This document shows positions 1-7,780 of a DNA stretch of 64,000 nucleotides, in pieces (within the stretch, counting starts at the first letter, position 1; the number at the start of each line of letters is the position of its first letter). Origin of the DNA: Nocardioides sp. NBC_00368 (lineage in GTDB: Bacteria > Actinomycetota > Actinomycetes > Propionibacteriales > Nocardioidaceae); assembly GCF_036090055.1 (NCBI RefSeq), contig NZ_CP107970.1:3970501-4034500 (forward strand). Reading direction: 5' to 3'. The position numbers and the translations under genes are program-made. The notes below the pieces were generated by a model that searched no databases, was not told where the DNA came from, and was given only the letters and a program-made list of their open reading frames with translations.

Positions 1-237
1 GAAGACGGCCATCCCGGCGGCGAACCCCATTGTCAGCTGACGGCGGAGCAGGTAGACCTCGGGGCCCGAAGACGAGCCCGGCCGCAGCAGCAGGACCGTC
101 GCCGCGTCACGCGGCTCGACCGGGGTGCGTACGCCCTCGGCGTACTCCCCGGCCAGCGCCACGATGTCGTCACCAAGCCGGACAGGAGGGATCGGGATGC
201 GCACGCTCGTCACTGTAGCGACGCCCGGCCGAGTCAT
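1..237 (-). CDS. NUDIX hydrolase, N-terminal part (cut by window edge)
   Basis: Only the first 79 codons are in the window, read leftwards from an ATG whose frame stays open to base 1. The visible protein has the pattern of actinobacterial NUDIX hydrolases before the Nudix box: RDAATVLLLRPG, then EVYLLRRQLTMGFAAGMAVF, which usually leads into PGG. The Nudix box itself (GX5EX7REUXEEXGU) lies outside the window, so catalytic competence cannot be judged. The family cleaves nucleoside diphosphates linked to another moiety. It lies downstream of ridA on the same strand. An in-frame GTG eight codons later is an alternative start. Confidence 0.7.
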   Translation of the reverse strand, partial: MTRPGVATVTSVRIPIPPVRLGDDIVALAGEYAEGVRTPVEPRDAATVLLLRPGSSSGPEVYLLRRQLTMGFAAGMAVF

Positions 238-315
238 ACCGTCCCACTTGCTGGGTCTCGACCCGCGGTCACGGCTTCGCAAGCTCAGCCGTGCGCTCGC
301 TCGACCTCTTCGCGT

Positions 316-348
316 TGCGGCTCGGCTCGCTACGCTCGCCGAGTCGCA
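316..348 (-). terminator. Hairpin just after ridA
   Basis: An 11-bp inverted repeat (316-326 with 338-348, one G/T mismatch that could pair in RNA, 11-base loop) starts four bases beyond the ridA stop. No clear T-run is seen, so this is a possible terminator or 3' stabiliser before the NUDIX gene. Confidence 0.4.
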
Positions 349-351
349 GGC

Positions 352-810
352 TCAGATCTCGACGACGATCTCCACCTCGACAGGAGCGTCGAGCGGCAGA
401 ACGGGCACGCCGACGGCCGAGCGCGCGTGCCGGCCGGCATCGCCGAAGACCTTGCCGAGCAGCTCCGAGGCACCGTTGGCGACACCCGGCTGGCCGGTGA
501 AGTCGGGCGTGGAGGCGACGAAGCACAGCACCTTCACGACCCGCTTGACCTGCGAGAGGTCACCGATCTCGGCCTTGACCGCGGCCAGCGCGTTGAGCGC
601 GCACTGCTGCGCCGCCGCGTAGCCGTCCTCGGCCGACACGTCGCCGCCGACCTTGCCGACCGAGAGCAGCGCACCGTCCTTCATCGGGAGCTGGCCCGAG
701 GTGAACACGTGGTTGCCCGAGCGCACGGCCGGGATGTAGGCCGCCACCGGCGGAACCACGTCCGGAACGCTCAGTCCGAGCTCGGCGAGTACCTCCTCGG
801 GGGCGGTCAC
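352..810 (-). CDS. RidA family (YjgF/YER057c/UK114) protein
   Basis: 152 aa from a GTG start that overlaps the stop of the preceding 51-aa gene as GTGA, so the two are probably translationally coupled. The fold markers are visible: VAAYIPAVRSGNHVFTSGQLP near residues 22-42, the VGGDVSAEDGYAAAQQ and ALNALAAVKAEIGDLSQVKRVVK stretch, and a C-terminal HARSAVGVPVLPLDAPVEVE. The last contains the conserved R-S-A-V-G-V core near the active site. RidA proteins hydrolyse reactive enamine/imine intermediates from PLP enzymes; the longer actinobacterial subgroup (as Mycobacterium Rv3678c) is less well characterised. The same neighbours occur there. A longer upstream reading of this frame is only a shadow of the gene on the other strand. 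Confidence 0.88.
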   Translation of the reverse strand: MTAPEEVLAELGLSVPDVVPPVAAYIPAVRSGNHVFTSGQLPMKDGALLSVGKVGGDVSAEDGYAAAQQCALNALAAVKAEIGDLSQVKRVVKVLCFVASTPDFTGQPGVANGASELLGKVFGDAGRHARSAVGVPVLPLDAPVEVEIVVEI

Positions 811-962
811 TCCGAGACCGCCCGCTTGAAGAAGCCGACGTAGTTGCCCGTGCCGTTGTCGAGGATGGTGACGAGCTCCCACCCGTCGGCACCGAAGTTG
901 TTGAGGATCTGCGCCGCTGCGTGATTGAGGACCGGCGCCACCTGGTATTCCCACTTGGTCAT
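807..962 (-). CDS. Small DUF4177-like protein (51 aa)
   Basis: An ATG-started 51-aa protein beginning MTKWEYQVAPVL, with the pattern W-E-Y near the start and GADGWELVTIL in the middle, ending GFFKRAVSE. This WEY...DGWELV arrangement is typical of the small DUF4177 fold. A comparable tiny gene sits between ridA and the ArsA-like ATPases in mycobacteria (Rv3678A, from memory). It ends in a GTGA overlap with ridA and is probably co-transcribed and coupled with it. The function is unknown. It is divergent from the 1055 gene, and the 92 bp between them should hold both promoters; no clear boxes were recognised. Confidence 0.75.
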   Translation of the reverse strand: MTKWEYQVAPVLNHAAAQILNNFGADGWELVTILDNGTGNYVGFFKRAVSE

Positions 963-1054
963 GTCCGCACCCTACTTCGCGAGGTTCCGGCCGCTCCTCC
1001 CGATGACATGGTTGGATCTTCCAACCGAGGCGCTGACCCACTACCGTCGGGCTC

Positions 1055-1870
1055 GTGACTTCCACTGAGCAGCTGAAGACGTACGTCGACACCTGGTGGT
1101 CCTCGATCCAGGATCTCCTCGCACTCCTGGAGGAGCTCTCCGAGACCGACTGGGACCAGCCCACCGACCTGCCCGGCTGGGACGTCCGTGCCATCGCCTC
1201 CCACGTCGCGCACCTCGAGGGTCTGACCGCAGGCGCGCCCCGCGAGGAGGCGGAGATCCCCGACTCGGCCCACATCAGGTCGCCGATGGGCCAGTTCACC
1301 GAGATCGGCGTGCTCACCCGCCGCAAGGCCGAGCCGGCGAGCATCATCGACGAGATCCGCCACTACTCCGCCGTACGCCACGAGGAGCTGGTCGCCTCCC
1401 CGCCCGAGGACCCGGCGGCGCCCGCGCCCGGCGTCTTCGGCGCGATCGGGTGGACCAACGGCAAGCTGCTCCGCAACCGGCCGCTCGACGTCTGGCTGCA
1501 CGAGCAGGACATCCGCCGCGCGACCGGCCGCCCGGGCAACCTGGACACCCCCGGCGCCCTCCACACCGCCGACTACCTCCTCGAGGGCGTCGGGTTCGTG
1601 CTCGCCAAGAAGGCCGGTGCCGAACCCGGCTGCACGGTCGTCGTCGAGGTCGAGGGCCACGCTCCGTACGCCTTCGCCGTCACCCGTGAGGGCAAGGGAG
1701 TCCCCGTCACCGACCCGGTGGCAGACCCCACCGTCACCCTCTCCACCGACCGTGAGACCTACGTCCTCCTGGCCAGCGGGCGCGCCTCCGCCGACCCCGC
1801 CAAGGTGAGGATCACCGGCGACACCACGCTCGGCAGCAAGATCGTCGAGAACCTCAACATCACCCCCTGA
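1055..1870 (+). CDS. Maleylpyruvate isomerase/DinB-type mycothiol-linked protein (TIGR03083-like)
   Basis: 271 aa from a GTG start. The N-terminal four-helix DinB-like region carries LPGWDVRAIASHVAHLEG (His50, His53 as likely metal ligands). A second ligand group follows in VWLHEQDIRRATGRPG (His149, Asp152), the arrangement of mycothiol-dependent metalloenzymes such as maleylpyruvate isomerase. The C-terminal part (about 185-270) looks like the SCP2-type or MDMPI C-terminal domain, with VTLSTDRETYVLLASGR. Members act as thiol-dependent isomerases or transferases in mycothiol-producing actinobacteria; the substrate cannot be read from sequence. It ends 27 bp before the first ArsA-like gene and may be transcribed with it. 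Confidence 0.8.
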   Translation: MTSTEQLKTYVDTWWSSIQDLLALLEELSETDWDQPTDLPGWDVRAIASHVAHLEGLTAGAPREEAEIPDSAHIRSPMGQFTEIGVLTRRKAEPASIIDEIRHYSAVRHEELVASPPEDPAAPAPGVFGAIGWTNGKLLRNRPLDVWLHEQDIRRATGRPGNLDTPGALHTADYLLEGVGFVLAKKAGAEPGCTVVVEVEGHAPYAFAVTREGKGVPVTDPVADPTVTLSTDRETYVLLASGRASADPAKVRITGDTTLGSKIVENLNITP

Positions 1871-1897
1871 CGACACGTCCCGGTTAGAGTCGCTCCT

Positions 1898-2914
1898 ATG
1901 AGTTCCGACTGGCCCCACGTGCAGCTGCATGTGGTGACCGGCAAGGGCGGCACGGGCAAGTCGACGGTGGCGGCCGCGCTGGCGCTCGGGCTGGCCTCCC
2001 ACGGCAAGAACGTCCTGCTCTGCGAGGTCGAGGGCCGGCAGGGGGTGGCGCGGATGTTCGACGTCGACCCGCTGCCCTACGCCGAGACCCGCATCGCGAC
2101 CGGGCTGCGGATGCGCTCCCGGTCCGGTGCCGACGCCGAGCCGGGCAACGTCTACGCCCTGCACATCGCTCCCGAGGAGGCCCTCCTCGAATACCTCAAG
2201 ATGTACTACAAGCTCGGTCCGGCCGGCCGTGCCCTCGACCGCTTCGGCGTGATCGAGTTCGCCACCACGATCGCGCCCGGGGTCAGGGACGTCCTCCTCA
2301 CCGGCAAGCTCTTCGAGGCCGTCCAGCGCAACAGCCGAAACAAGGGCGCCCGGACCTACGACGCCGTCGTGCTCGACGCTCCCCCGACCGGCCGGATCAC
2401 GACCTTCCTGAACGTCTCCGAGTCCGTCGCGGGCCTGGCCAAGGTCGGCCCGATCAAGAACCAGGCCGACACGATGATGACCCTGTTCCGCTCCCGGCGG
2501 ACCGCGGTCCACCTGGTCACCCTGCTCGAGGAGATGCCGGTCCAGGAGACCGCCGACGGCATCGGCGAGCTACGTGCCGCCGGGCTCCCGGTCGGCGGCG
2601 TCATCGTCAACCAGGTGCGCCCCCGTGACCTCCCCGACGAGTCCCTCGCCGCCGCCCTCGCCGGCTCGCTCGACGGCGAGACCATCGCCGAGGACCTCAA
2701 GCGCGCCGGGGTCGAGCCCGACCCGGCCCTGATCGCCGCCCTGAGCGCGGAGGCGAAGGAGTACGCCGAGCGCCGATCCCTCGAGGACGCCCAGCGTGAC
2801 CTCGTCGCCGGTCTCGGTGTCCCGACCTACGAGCTCAACCGGGTCGCGGGCGGGATCGACATCGGCGGGCTCTACGAGCTCGCTGCGGAGCTGAAGGATC
2901 AGGGGCTCGCATGA
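1898..2914 (+). CDS. ArsA-like anion-transporting ATPase family protein, first of a pair
   Basis: 338 aa. The deviant Walker A VTGKGGTGKSTVAAAL (residues 13-28, with the signature Lys16 and the P-loop Lys21) and the switch-like VLDAPPTGRITTFLN motif identify an ArsA/Get3-type SIMIBI ATPase. Two such ATPases before whiB4/wblA and ponA2 match mycobacterial Rv3679-Rv3680, which are thought to form a hetero-complex. No arsenite-binding cysteine cluster is evident, so arsenical export is not supported. The stop codon TGA is overlapped by ATG (ATGA at 2911-2914). That ATG now opens only a 39-codon frame, because a palindromic block lies between this gene and its partner. Confidence 0.85.
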   Translation: MSSDWPHVQLHVVTGKGGTGKSTVAAALALGLASHGKNVLLCEVEGRQGVARMFDVDPLPYAETRIATGLRMRSRSGADAEPGNVYALHIAPEEALLEYLKMYYKLGPAGRALDRFGVIEFATTIAPGVRDVLLTGKLFEAVQRNSRNKGARTYDAVVLDAPPTGRITTFLNVSESVAGLAKVGPIKNQADTMMTLFRSRRTAVHLVTLLEEMPVQETADGIGELRAAGLPVGGVIVNQVRPRDLPDESLAAALAGSLDGETIAEDLKRAGVEPDPALIAALSAEAKEYAERRSLEDAQRDLVAGLGVPTYELNRVAGGIDIGGLYELAAELKDQGLA

Positions 2915-2924
2915 CGTTGGGATC

Positions 2925-2984
2925 CCCGGTTAACCGGGTATTCCTGCACTTCTCAGGCATTGCAACACCCGAGAAGTGCAGGAA
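2925..2984. repeat. Two adjacent palindromes between the paired ATPase genes
   Basis: A perfect 14-bp palindrome built around GGTTAACC (2925-2938) is followed by a 44-bp near-perfect palindrome (2941-2984). The latter has arms of 22 bp that match at 19 positions, the three differences all being transitions. Its core reads TTCCTGCACTTCTC with the complementary GAGAAGTGCAGGAA. The size, symmetry and position inside an operon suggest a mobile or dispersed palindromic element (REP/MITE-like), or an RNA hairpin between the two cistrons. There is no T-run for a simple terminator. Confidence 0.7.
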
Positions 2985-3026
2985 AAGCCTGTACGCCGTG
3001 ACGAAAGTGACGAGAGGGATCGCCCG

Positions 3027-4193
3027 ATGAGCGCCCACCCACGCGTAGGCCCGCTGGCCGCACAGGCGGAGCACACCCAGACCCTCGAGGTCGACCGTCT
3101 GCTCGACGACCGCGACACCCACATCATCGTCTGCTGCGGCAGCGGTGGCGTGGGCAAGACGACCACCTCGGCGGCGCTCGCGCTGCGGGCGGCCGAGCGC
3201 GGCCGCAAGGTCGTGGTGCTGACGATCGACCCCGCGCGACGCCTGGCCCAGTCGATGGGCATCGCCCAGCTCGACAACACGCCCCGCCCGGTTCCTGGAG
3301 TCGGACCTGGCCGGCTCGACGCGATGATGCTCGACATGAAGCGCACCTTCGACGAGGTGGTCGAGTCCCAGGCCAGCCCCGAGAAGGCCCAGCAGATCCT
3401 CAACAACCAGTTCTACATCGCGCTGAGCTCCAGCTTCGCGGGCACGCAGGAATACATGGCGATGGAGAAGCTCGGCCAGCTCTACCGCGACTCCTTCGCC
3501 CACAACGGCGGCAACGGCGACTACGACCTGATCGTGGTCGACACGCCCCCGAGCCGGAGCGCCCTGGACTTCCTCGACGCTCCCGAGCGGCTGTCCAGCT
3601 TCCTCGACGGTCGGTTCCTGCGCCTGATGCTGGCGCCTGCGAAGGGACCGGTCCGGCTGATGTCGGCCGGGATCAGCATCGTGACCAACGCGCTCAAGAA
3701 GGTGCTCGGCGGGCAGATGCTCACCGACCTGCAGACCTTCGTGACCGCGCTCGACACCGTCTTCGGTGGCTTCCGGCAACGAGCACAGGAGACGTACGCA
3801 CTGCTCCAGGCCGACGAGACCGCCTTCCTCGTCATCGCAGCGCCCGAGCCCGACGCCCTGCGCGAGGCCGCCTACTTCGTCGAGCGACTCTCCGGCGACC
3901 GGATGCCGCTCCAGGGGCTCGTCGTCAACCGGGCCACGTTGCCCGACGACGCCTCGCTCACCGCCGCCGCGGCCGGCGCCGCCTCGGAGCGGCTCCCCGA
4001 CGCGCCGCTCACCGCCGGGTTGCTGCGGCTCCACGCCGACCGCGCGCTCCTGGTCGAGCGTCAGAATCAGCTGCGCGAGCGCTTCGCCGTCGCCCACCCG
4101 CAGGTGCCGACCGCCGTGGTGCCGGCGCTACCCGGTGACGTACACGATCTCGACGGGCTCCGCGAGATCGGCCGGTTGCTGGCCCAGGGCTGA
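3027..4193 (+). CDS. ArsA-like ATPase family protein, second of a pair
   Basis: 388 aa from ATG 3027, preceded by GAGAGG about eight bases upstream. An in-frame ATG 17 codons earlier lies inside the palindrome and has no ribosome site, so it was not chosen. The P-loop is GSGGVGKTTTSAA (residues 38-50), followed by VVLTIDPARRLAQSMGI and the VVDTPPSRSALDFLDAPE switch region, as in ArsA/Get3 ATPases. It probably forms a heteromer with the preceding ATPase. In mycobacteria the equivalent pair is nearly contiguous; here 112 bp with palindromes separate them. A strong hairpin follows before the convergent wblA gene. Confidence 0.85.
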   Translation: MSAHPRVGPLAAQAEHTQTLEVDRLLDDRDTHIIVCCGSGGVGKTTTSAALALRAAERGRKVVVLTIDPARRLAQSMGIAQLDNTPRPVPGVGPGRLDAMMLDMKRTFDEVVESQASPEKAQQILNNQFYIALSSSFAGTQEYMAMEKLGQLYRDSFAHNGGNGDYDLIVVDTPPSRSALDFLDAPERLSSFLDGRFLRLMLAPAKGPVRLMSAGISIVTNALKKVLGGQMLTDLQTFVTALDTVFGGFRQRAQETYALLQADETAFLVIAAPEPDALREAAYFVERLSGDRMPLQGLVVNRATLPDDASLTAAAAGAASERLPDAPLTAGLLRLHADRALLVERQNQLRERFAVAHPQVPTAVVPALPGDVHDLDGLREIGRLLAQG

Positions 4194-4212
4194 GCAGCCT
4201 CGAAATGGGATC

Positions 4213-4245
4213 GAGCCAGGACGTACGTCACGTACGTCCTGGCTC
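4213..4245. terminator. Bidirectional hairpin terminator between ATPase gene and wblA
   Basis: A perfect 15-bp stem (4213-4227 with 4231-4245) closed by the three bases TCA sits between two convergent genes. The stem contains ACGTACG on both sides. It can serve both strands. Confidence 0.75.
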
Positions 4246-4288
4246 AGACCAAGATCTTCAGCGATCCACTCGAGTAGGGGACGAGTGA

Positions 4289-4564
4289 TCACTCCACCGA
4301 GGCACGGGTGCGTGCGGCCTCGAGCACGGCGCGCCACGAGGCGTTGGGGCTGCGGCGGAGCAGCGCACGACGCTCGCGCTCGGTCATGCCGCCCCAGACA
4401 CCCCACTCGATCTGGTTGTCGAGCGCCTCGGCCAGGCACTCGGTGCGGACCACGCAGCCGGAGCAGACCAGCTTGGCCTTGTTCTGCTCGGCGCCACGTA
4501 CGAAGAGCTCGTCGGGCTCGTTCTCACGACAAGCGGCCTGTAGCGACCATTCATCAACCCACAT
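4289..4564 (-). CDS. wblA: WhiB-family iron-sulfur transcription factor (WhiB4/WblA type)
   Basis: 91 aa. The four cluster ligands are Cys12, Cys34, Cys37 and Cys43 in the C-Xn-CxxC-X5-C arrangement. They are followed by the G(V)WGG turn in EWGVWGGMTERERRALLRR and a basic C-terminal helix for DNA binding. The family carries an oxygen- or NO-sensitive [4Fe-4S] cluster. Position next to paired ArsA-like ATPases and a class A PBP is that of mycobacterial whiB4 (Rv3681c) and Streptomyces wblA, a repressor of antibiotic production and regulator of oxidative stress response. It is divergent from ponA2 across 218 bp that must contain both promoters. Confidence 0.92.
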   Translation of the reverse strand: MWVDEWSLQAACRENEPDELFVRGAEQNKAKLVCSGCVVRTECLAEALDNQIEWGVWGGMTERERRALLRRSPNASWRAVLEAARTRASVE

Positions 4565-4782
4565 TGTGTGCCATCCCTTCGTCGGAGCGCATCGCCCTCC
4601 CCAGTTGACGGCGTGGGCGCCCGTGCGGACTAAAGGTTAAGGACCCTGACCTGTCGAGTGACACACCCTTCTTACCCAAAGTACGTAGTCCGAAATGACT
4701 AGTAGGGCCCTCGGGACCCGTTTGTGACCTCCCTGTCCGGCCCCGATTGCGAATCATGTGCTATTAGCCGCGATCACCTACG

Positions 4783-7233
4783 ATGACCAGCATGTCCTCG
4801 CCGTCGCTGCGCCCGCAGACCGTGCTCAAGCATCTCGCCGTCATGTGTGGGGTAGCAGCCGTCCTCGGGGTCGTCGCCGCAGGTCTGGCCATCCCGTTCG
4901 CCGGGGTGGCCGGGATCGCGGCCAAGGAGACCGCCGAGAAGATGGACTCGCTGCCGAAGGCCTTCGAGGTCGACGACATGTCGCAGACGACCAAGATCGT
5001 CGACCGCAAGGGCAACCTGATCACGACGCTCTACGACCAGAACCGCGTCTACCGCCCGCTCGACCAGATCTCGTCCAACATGACGAAGGCGCTCCTGGCG
5101 ATCGAGGACTACCGCTTCTACCAGCACGGCGCGATGGATCTGAAGGGCACGCTGCGCGCGCTGATCACCAACCAGGCCAGCGACTCGGTCCAGGGTGGCT
5201 CCTCGATCACGCAGCAGCTGGTGAAGACGACGCTGGTCTACTCCGCGAAGACCGAGGCCGAGCGCAAGGCGGCCATCGAGAAGTCGACCGCCCGCAAGAT
5301 CCGCGAGCTGCGCTACGCGATCGCGCTGGAGGAGCAGCACTCCAAGGACTGGATCCTGGAGCGCTACCTCAACGCGGCCTACTTCGGTGACGGTGCCTAC
5401 GGCGTCCAGGCGGCCGCCAAGCACTACTTCAACGTCAACGCCTCCGAGCTCAACTGGCAGCAGTCGGCGATGCTGGCCGGGATGGTGAAGAACCCCACCG
5501 GCTACGACCCGACCAACTACCCCGACGCCACCATCGCCCGCCGCAACGTGGTCATCGACCGGATGGCCGCGCTCAAGGTCGTCTCCCGCCCCGAGGCCGA
5601 GAAGCTGAAGGACGCCAGCCTCGGCCTCAACGTGCAGAAGCAGCGCAACGGCTGCCTCGGCTCCTCGGCGGAGTTCTTCTGCGACTACGTGATCAAGTGG
5701 CTGCTCAAGGACCCGGCCTTCGGCGAGAACGAGACCGACCGACTGGCGCTGATCAAGTCCGGCGGTCTGACCATCAAGACCACGCTCGACCAGCGCTTCC
5801 AGGACGCCGCGCAGGAGTCGGTCGAGGACCACGTCGACGCCACCGACCAGGCCATCGGCGCGCTCGCCATGGTCGAGCCCGGCACCGGTCGGGTCCGGGC
5901 GCTCGCGCAGTCGCGTCCGATGGGTGACAACAAGAAGAAGGGCCAGTCCTACCTCAACTATCTGGTCCCGAAGGAGAAGTCGGGCGACTCCAACGGCTTC
6001 CAGGCCGGCTCGACCTTCAAGGCGTTCACCCTGGCCGCGGCCATCGAGCAGGGCTTCCCGCTCAAGCAGAAGATCAACTCCCCCGAGGAGCTGACGCTCA
6101 ACGAGTCGACGTTCGCCGGCTGCCCCGGCGACGGCAACCGGGTCGGCACCCACACCTTCCACAACTCCACGACCTCGGGCAGCAAGGACGCCTACACCGG
6201 CACCCGGGAGTCGGTGAACACCTTCTACGCCCAGCTCTTCCAGCTCACCGGCATGTGCACGCCCTACAAGATGGCCCAGAAGATGGGCGTGAAGCTGACC
6301 GCCCCGTTCGGCGTCAGCTACGACGACGGTCACGTCTGCAAGCCCAGCGAGACCGGATGCGGCGGCGCGGAGCGCGTGCCCACCTTCACCCTCGGCGTCG
6401 TCGACGTCAGCCCGCTGGAGATGGCCGAGGCGTACGCGACGTTCGGCGCTCGCGGTAAGCACTGCGACTCGGTGCCGGTCAACGAGATCCTCGACGCCAA
6501 CGGCAAGGTGCTCAAGACCTACAAGCCGACCTGCCAGCAGGCGATGGCGAAGGGCACCGCCGACGCGGTCAACGACATCCTCCGCGGTGTGATGGAGCCC
6601 GGCGGCTTCGGCCAGAACCTGGCGCTGTCGGTCCCCAGTGCGGGCAAGACCGGCACCACGCAGGACAACAAGGCGGTGTGGCTGATGGGCTACACCCCGA
6701 GGCTCGCGACCGCCTCGATGATCGCCGGTGCCAACTCGAAGGGCACCCCGCTCAGCCTCAACGGCCAGGTCGTCGGCGGCAACTATGTCTACGAGGCGGC
6801 GGGTTCGACCACGGCCGGACCCATGTGGGGCGGCGCGATGCAGGTGATCGACAAGTACCTGAAGTGGGAGGACTTCCACGAGCCCGACCCGAACGTGATC
6901 GCCGGCCGCACCGTCGACGTCCCCTGGACCGGCGGCATGACCGTCGAGAAGGCGACGAAGGTGCTGAGGAACGCCGGCTTCCAGGTCCAGGTGGGACCGG
7001 AGGCCTACTCCGAGTACGACCGAGGTCTGGTCGCCTTCACCACTCCGTCCGGAGACGCCGCCGAGGGCTCGCCCGTCACGATCTACACCTCGCTCGGCCC
7101 GGAGCCGAAGCCCGAGCCGAAGAAGAAGAAAAAGCAGCCCGAGGAGTCGAGGCCGCCGGCCGACGAGGAGCGGCAGAAGCCGAGAGCGGCTTCGGACGAA
7201 CCCGACTTCGGCTGGGAGTGGCCGACCGGCTGA
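4783..7233 (+). CDS. ponA2: Class A penicillin-binding protein with PASTA domain
   Basis: 816 aa. A short cytoplasmic tail and one membrane helix (about 18-45) are followed by a GT51 glycosyltransferase domain with the catalytic Glu108 in AIEDYRFYQHGA. The transpeptidase domain has S410-T-F-K413, an SVN motif in TRESVN and K622-T-G-T. A single PASTA domain follows (about 708-775), then a Pro/Lys/Glu-rich tail. It polymerises and cross-links peptidoglycan outside the membrane, and PASTA may bind muropeptides. The location beside whiB4/wblA matches mycobacterial ponA2 (Rv3682), which is linked to stress and dormancy survival. A second in-frame ATG four codons in is possible. Six Cys are seen in the transpeptidase region, more than usual for an actinobacterial PBP. 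Confidence 0.93.
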   Translation: MTSMSSPSLRPQTVLKHLAVMCGVAAVLGVVAAGLAIPFAGVAGIAAKETAEKMDSLPKAFEVDDMSQTTKIVDRKGNLITTLYDQNRVYRPLDQISSNMTKALLAIEDYRFYQHGAMDLKGTLRALITNQASDSVQGGSSITQQLVKTTLVYSAKTEAERKAAIEKSTARKIRELRYAIALEEQHSKDWILERYLNAAYFGDGAYGVQAAAKHYFNVNASELNWQQSAMLAGMVKNPTGYDPTNYPDATIARRNVVIDRMAALKVVSRPEAEKLKDASLGLNVQKQRNGCLGSSAEFFCDYVIKWLLKDPAFGENETDRLALIKSGGLTIKTTLDQRFQDAAQESVEDHVDATDQAIGALAMVEPGTGRVRALAQSRPMGDNKKKGQSYLNYLVPKEKSGDSNGFQAGSTFKAFTLAAAIEQGFPLKQKINSPEELTLNESTFAGCPGDGNRVGTHTFHNSTTSGSKDAYTGTRESVNTFYAQLFQLTGMCTPYKMAQKMGVKLTAPFGVSYDDGHVCKPSETGCGGAERVPTFTLGVVDVSPLEMAEAYATFGARGKHCDSVPVNEILDANGKVLKTYKPTCQQAMAKGTADAVNDILRGVMEPGGFGQNLALSVPSAGKTGTTQDNKAVWLMGYTPRLATASMIAGANSKGTPLSLNGQVVGGNYVYEAAGSTTAGPMWGGAMQVIDKYLKWEDFHEPDPNVIAGRTVDVPWTGGMTVEKATKVLRNAGFQVQVGPEAYSEYDRGLVAFTTPSGDAAEGSPVTIYTSLGPEPKPEPKKKKKQPEESRPPADEERQKPRAASDEPDFGWEWPTG

Positions 7234-7241
7234 CCCCTACG

Positions 7242-7282
7242 ACGAGCGTGGCCCCCACCGATCCGGTGGGGGCCACGCTCGT
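7242..7282. terminator. Strong bidirectional hairpin
   Basis: A perfect 19-bp stem (7242-7260 with 7264-7282, loop ATC) lies between convergent ponA2 and yqeY. The stem is GC-rich around GTGGCCCCCACCG and lacks a long T-run. Confidence 0.8.
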
Positions 7283-7295
7283 TGTGTGCTGCCGT

Positions 7296-7763
7296 TCAGG
7301 CGAGCTGCTTGCGCACCTCCGCGGCGACGGCACCACCGTCGGCCTTGCCCTTGGTCTGCGGGGTCAGGATGCCCATCACCTTGCCCATCGCGCGCATCCC
7401 CTCCTCGGCGGCACCGGTCTGGGCGATGGCCTTGCTGACCAGGTCGGAGATCTCCTCGGCGCTCAGCTGAGCGGGGAGGTACTCGGTGATCACCGCGGCC
7501 TCCGCGGTCTCCTTCTCGGCCTGCTCGGTGCGACCGCCCTCGGCGAAGGCGGTGGCTGCCTCGCGGCGCTTCTTGGCCTCGCGGGTGAGGATCGTGATGA
7601 TCTCGTCGTCGGTGAGCTCCTTGGCCTCCTTCCCGGCGACCTCGGCCTCGCTGATCGCGGCCATGACCATCCGCAGCGTGCCGGCGCGGTCCTTGTCCCG
7701 GGCCTTCATCGCGGAGGTCAGGTCGGTGCGAAGTCGGTCCTTCAAAGAGCTCATGGAACCCAT
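7296..7763 (-). CDS. GatB/YqeY domain protein
   Basis: 155 aa (or 152 aa from the internal ATG at 7754, which gives the family-typical start MSSLKDRL). YqeY hallmarks are visible: LKDRLRTDLTSAMKARDKDRAGTLRMV, then EAKKRREAATAFAEGGR, YLPAQLSAEEISDLV, and GKVMGILTPQTKGKADGGAV near the end. The fold is the tRNA-binding tail of GatB. Stand-alone YqeY proteins are widespread, and their exact job (possibly tRNA-linked) is unsettled. It is divergently arranged with the metallophosphoesterase, with only 17 bp between starts, so the promoters must overlap. Confidence 0.88.
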   Translation of the reverse strand: MGSMSSLKDRLRTDLTSAMKARDKDRAGTLRMVMAAISEAEVAGKEAKELTDDEIITILTREAKKRREAATAFAEGGRTEQAEKETAEAAVITEYLPAQLSAEEISDLVSKAIAQTGAAEEGMRAMGKVMGILTPQTKGKADGGAVAAEVRKQLA

Positions 7764-7780
7764 TGTGGCAGGGTTGAGCC

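Noticed and set aside
811..1347. N-terminal extension of the ridA frame to 1347
   Set aside because: It would run through the opposite-strand isomerase gene; the GTGA overlap and family start point to 810.
2911..3030. 39-codon frame as a real protein gene
   Set aside because: The product is not recognisable and the frame is mostly palindrome; kept only as a finding about coupling.
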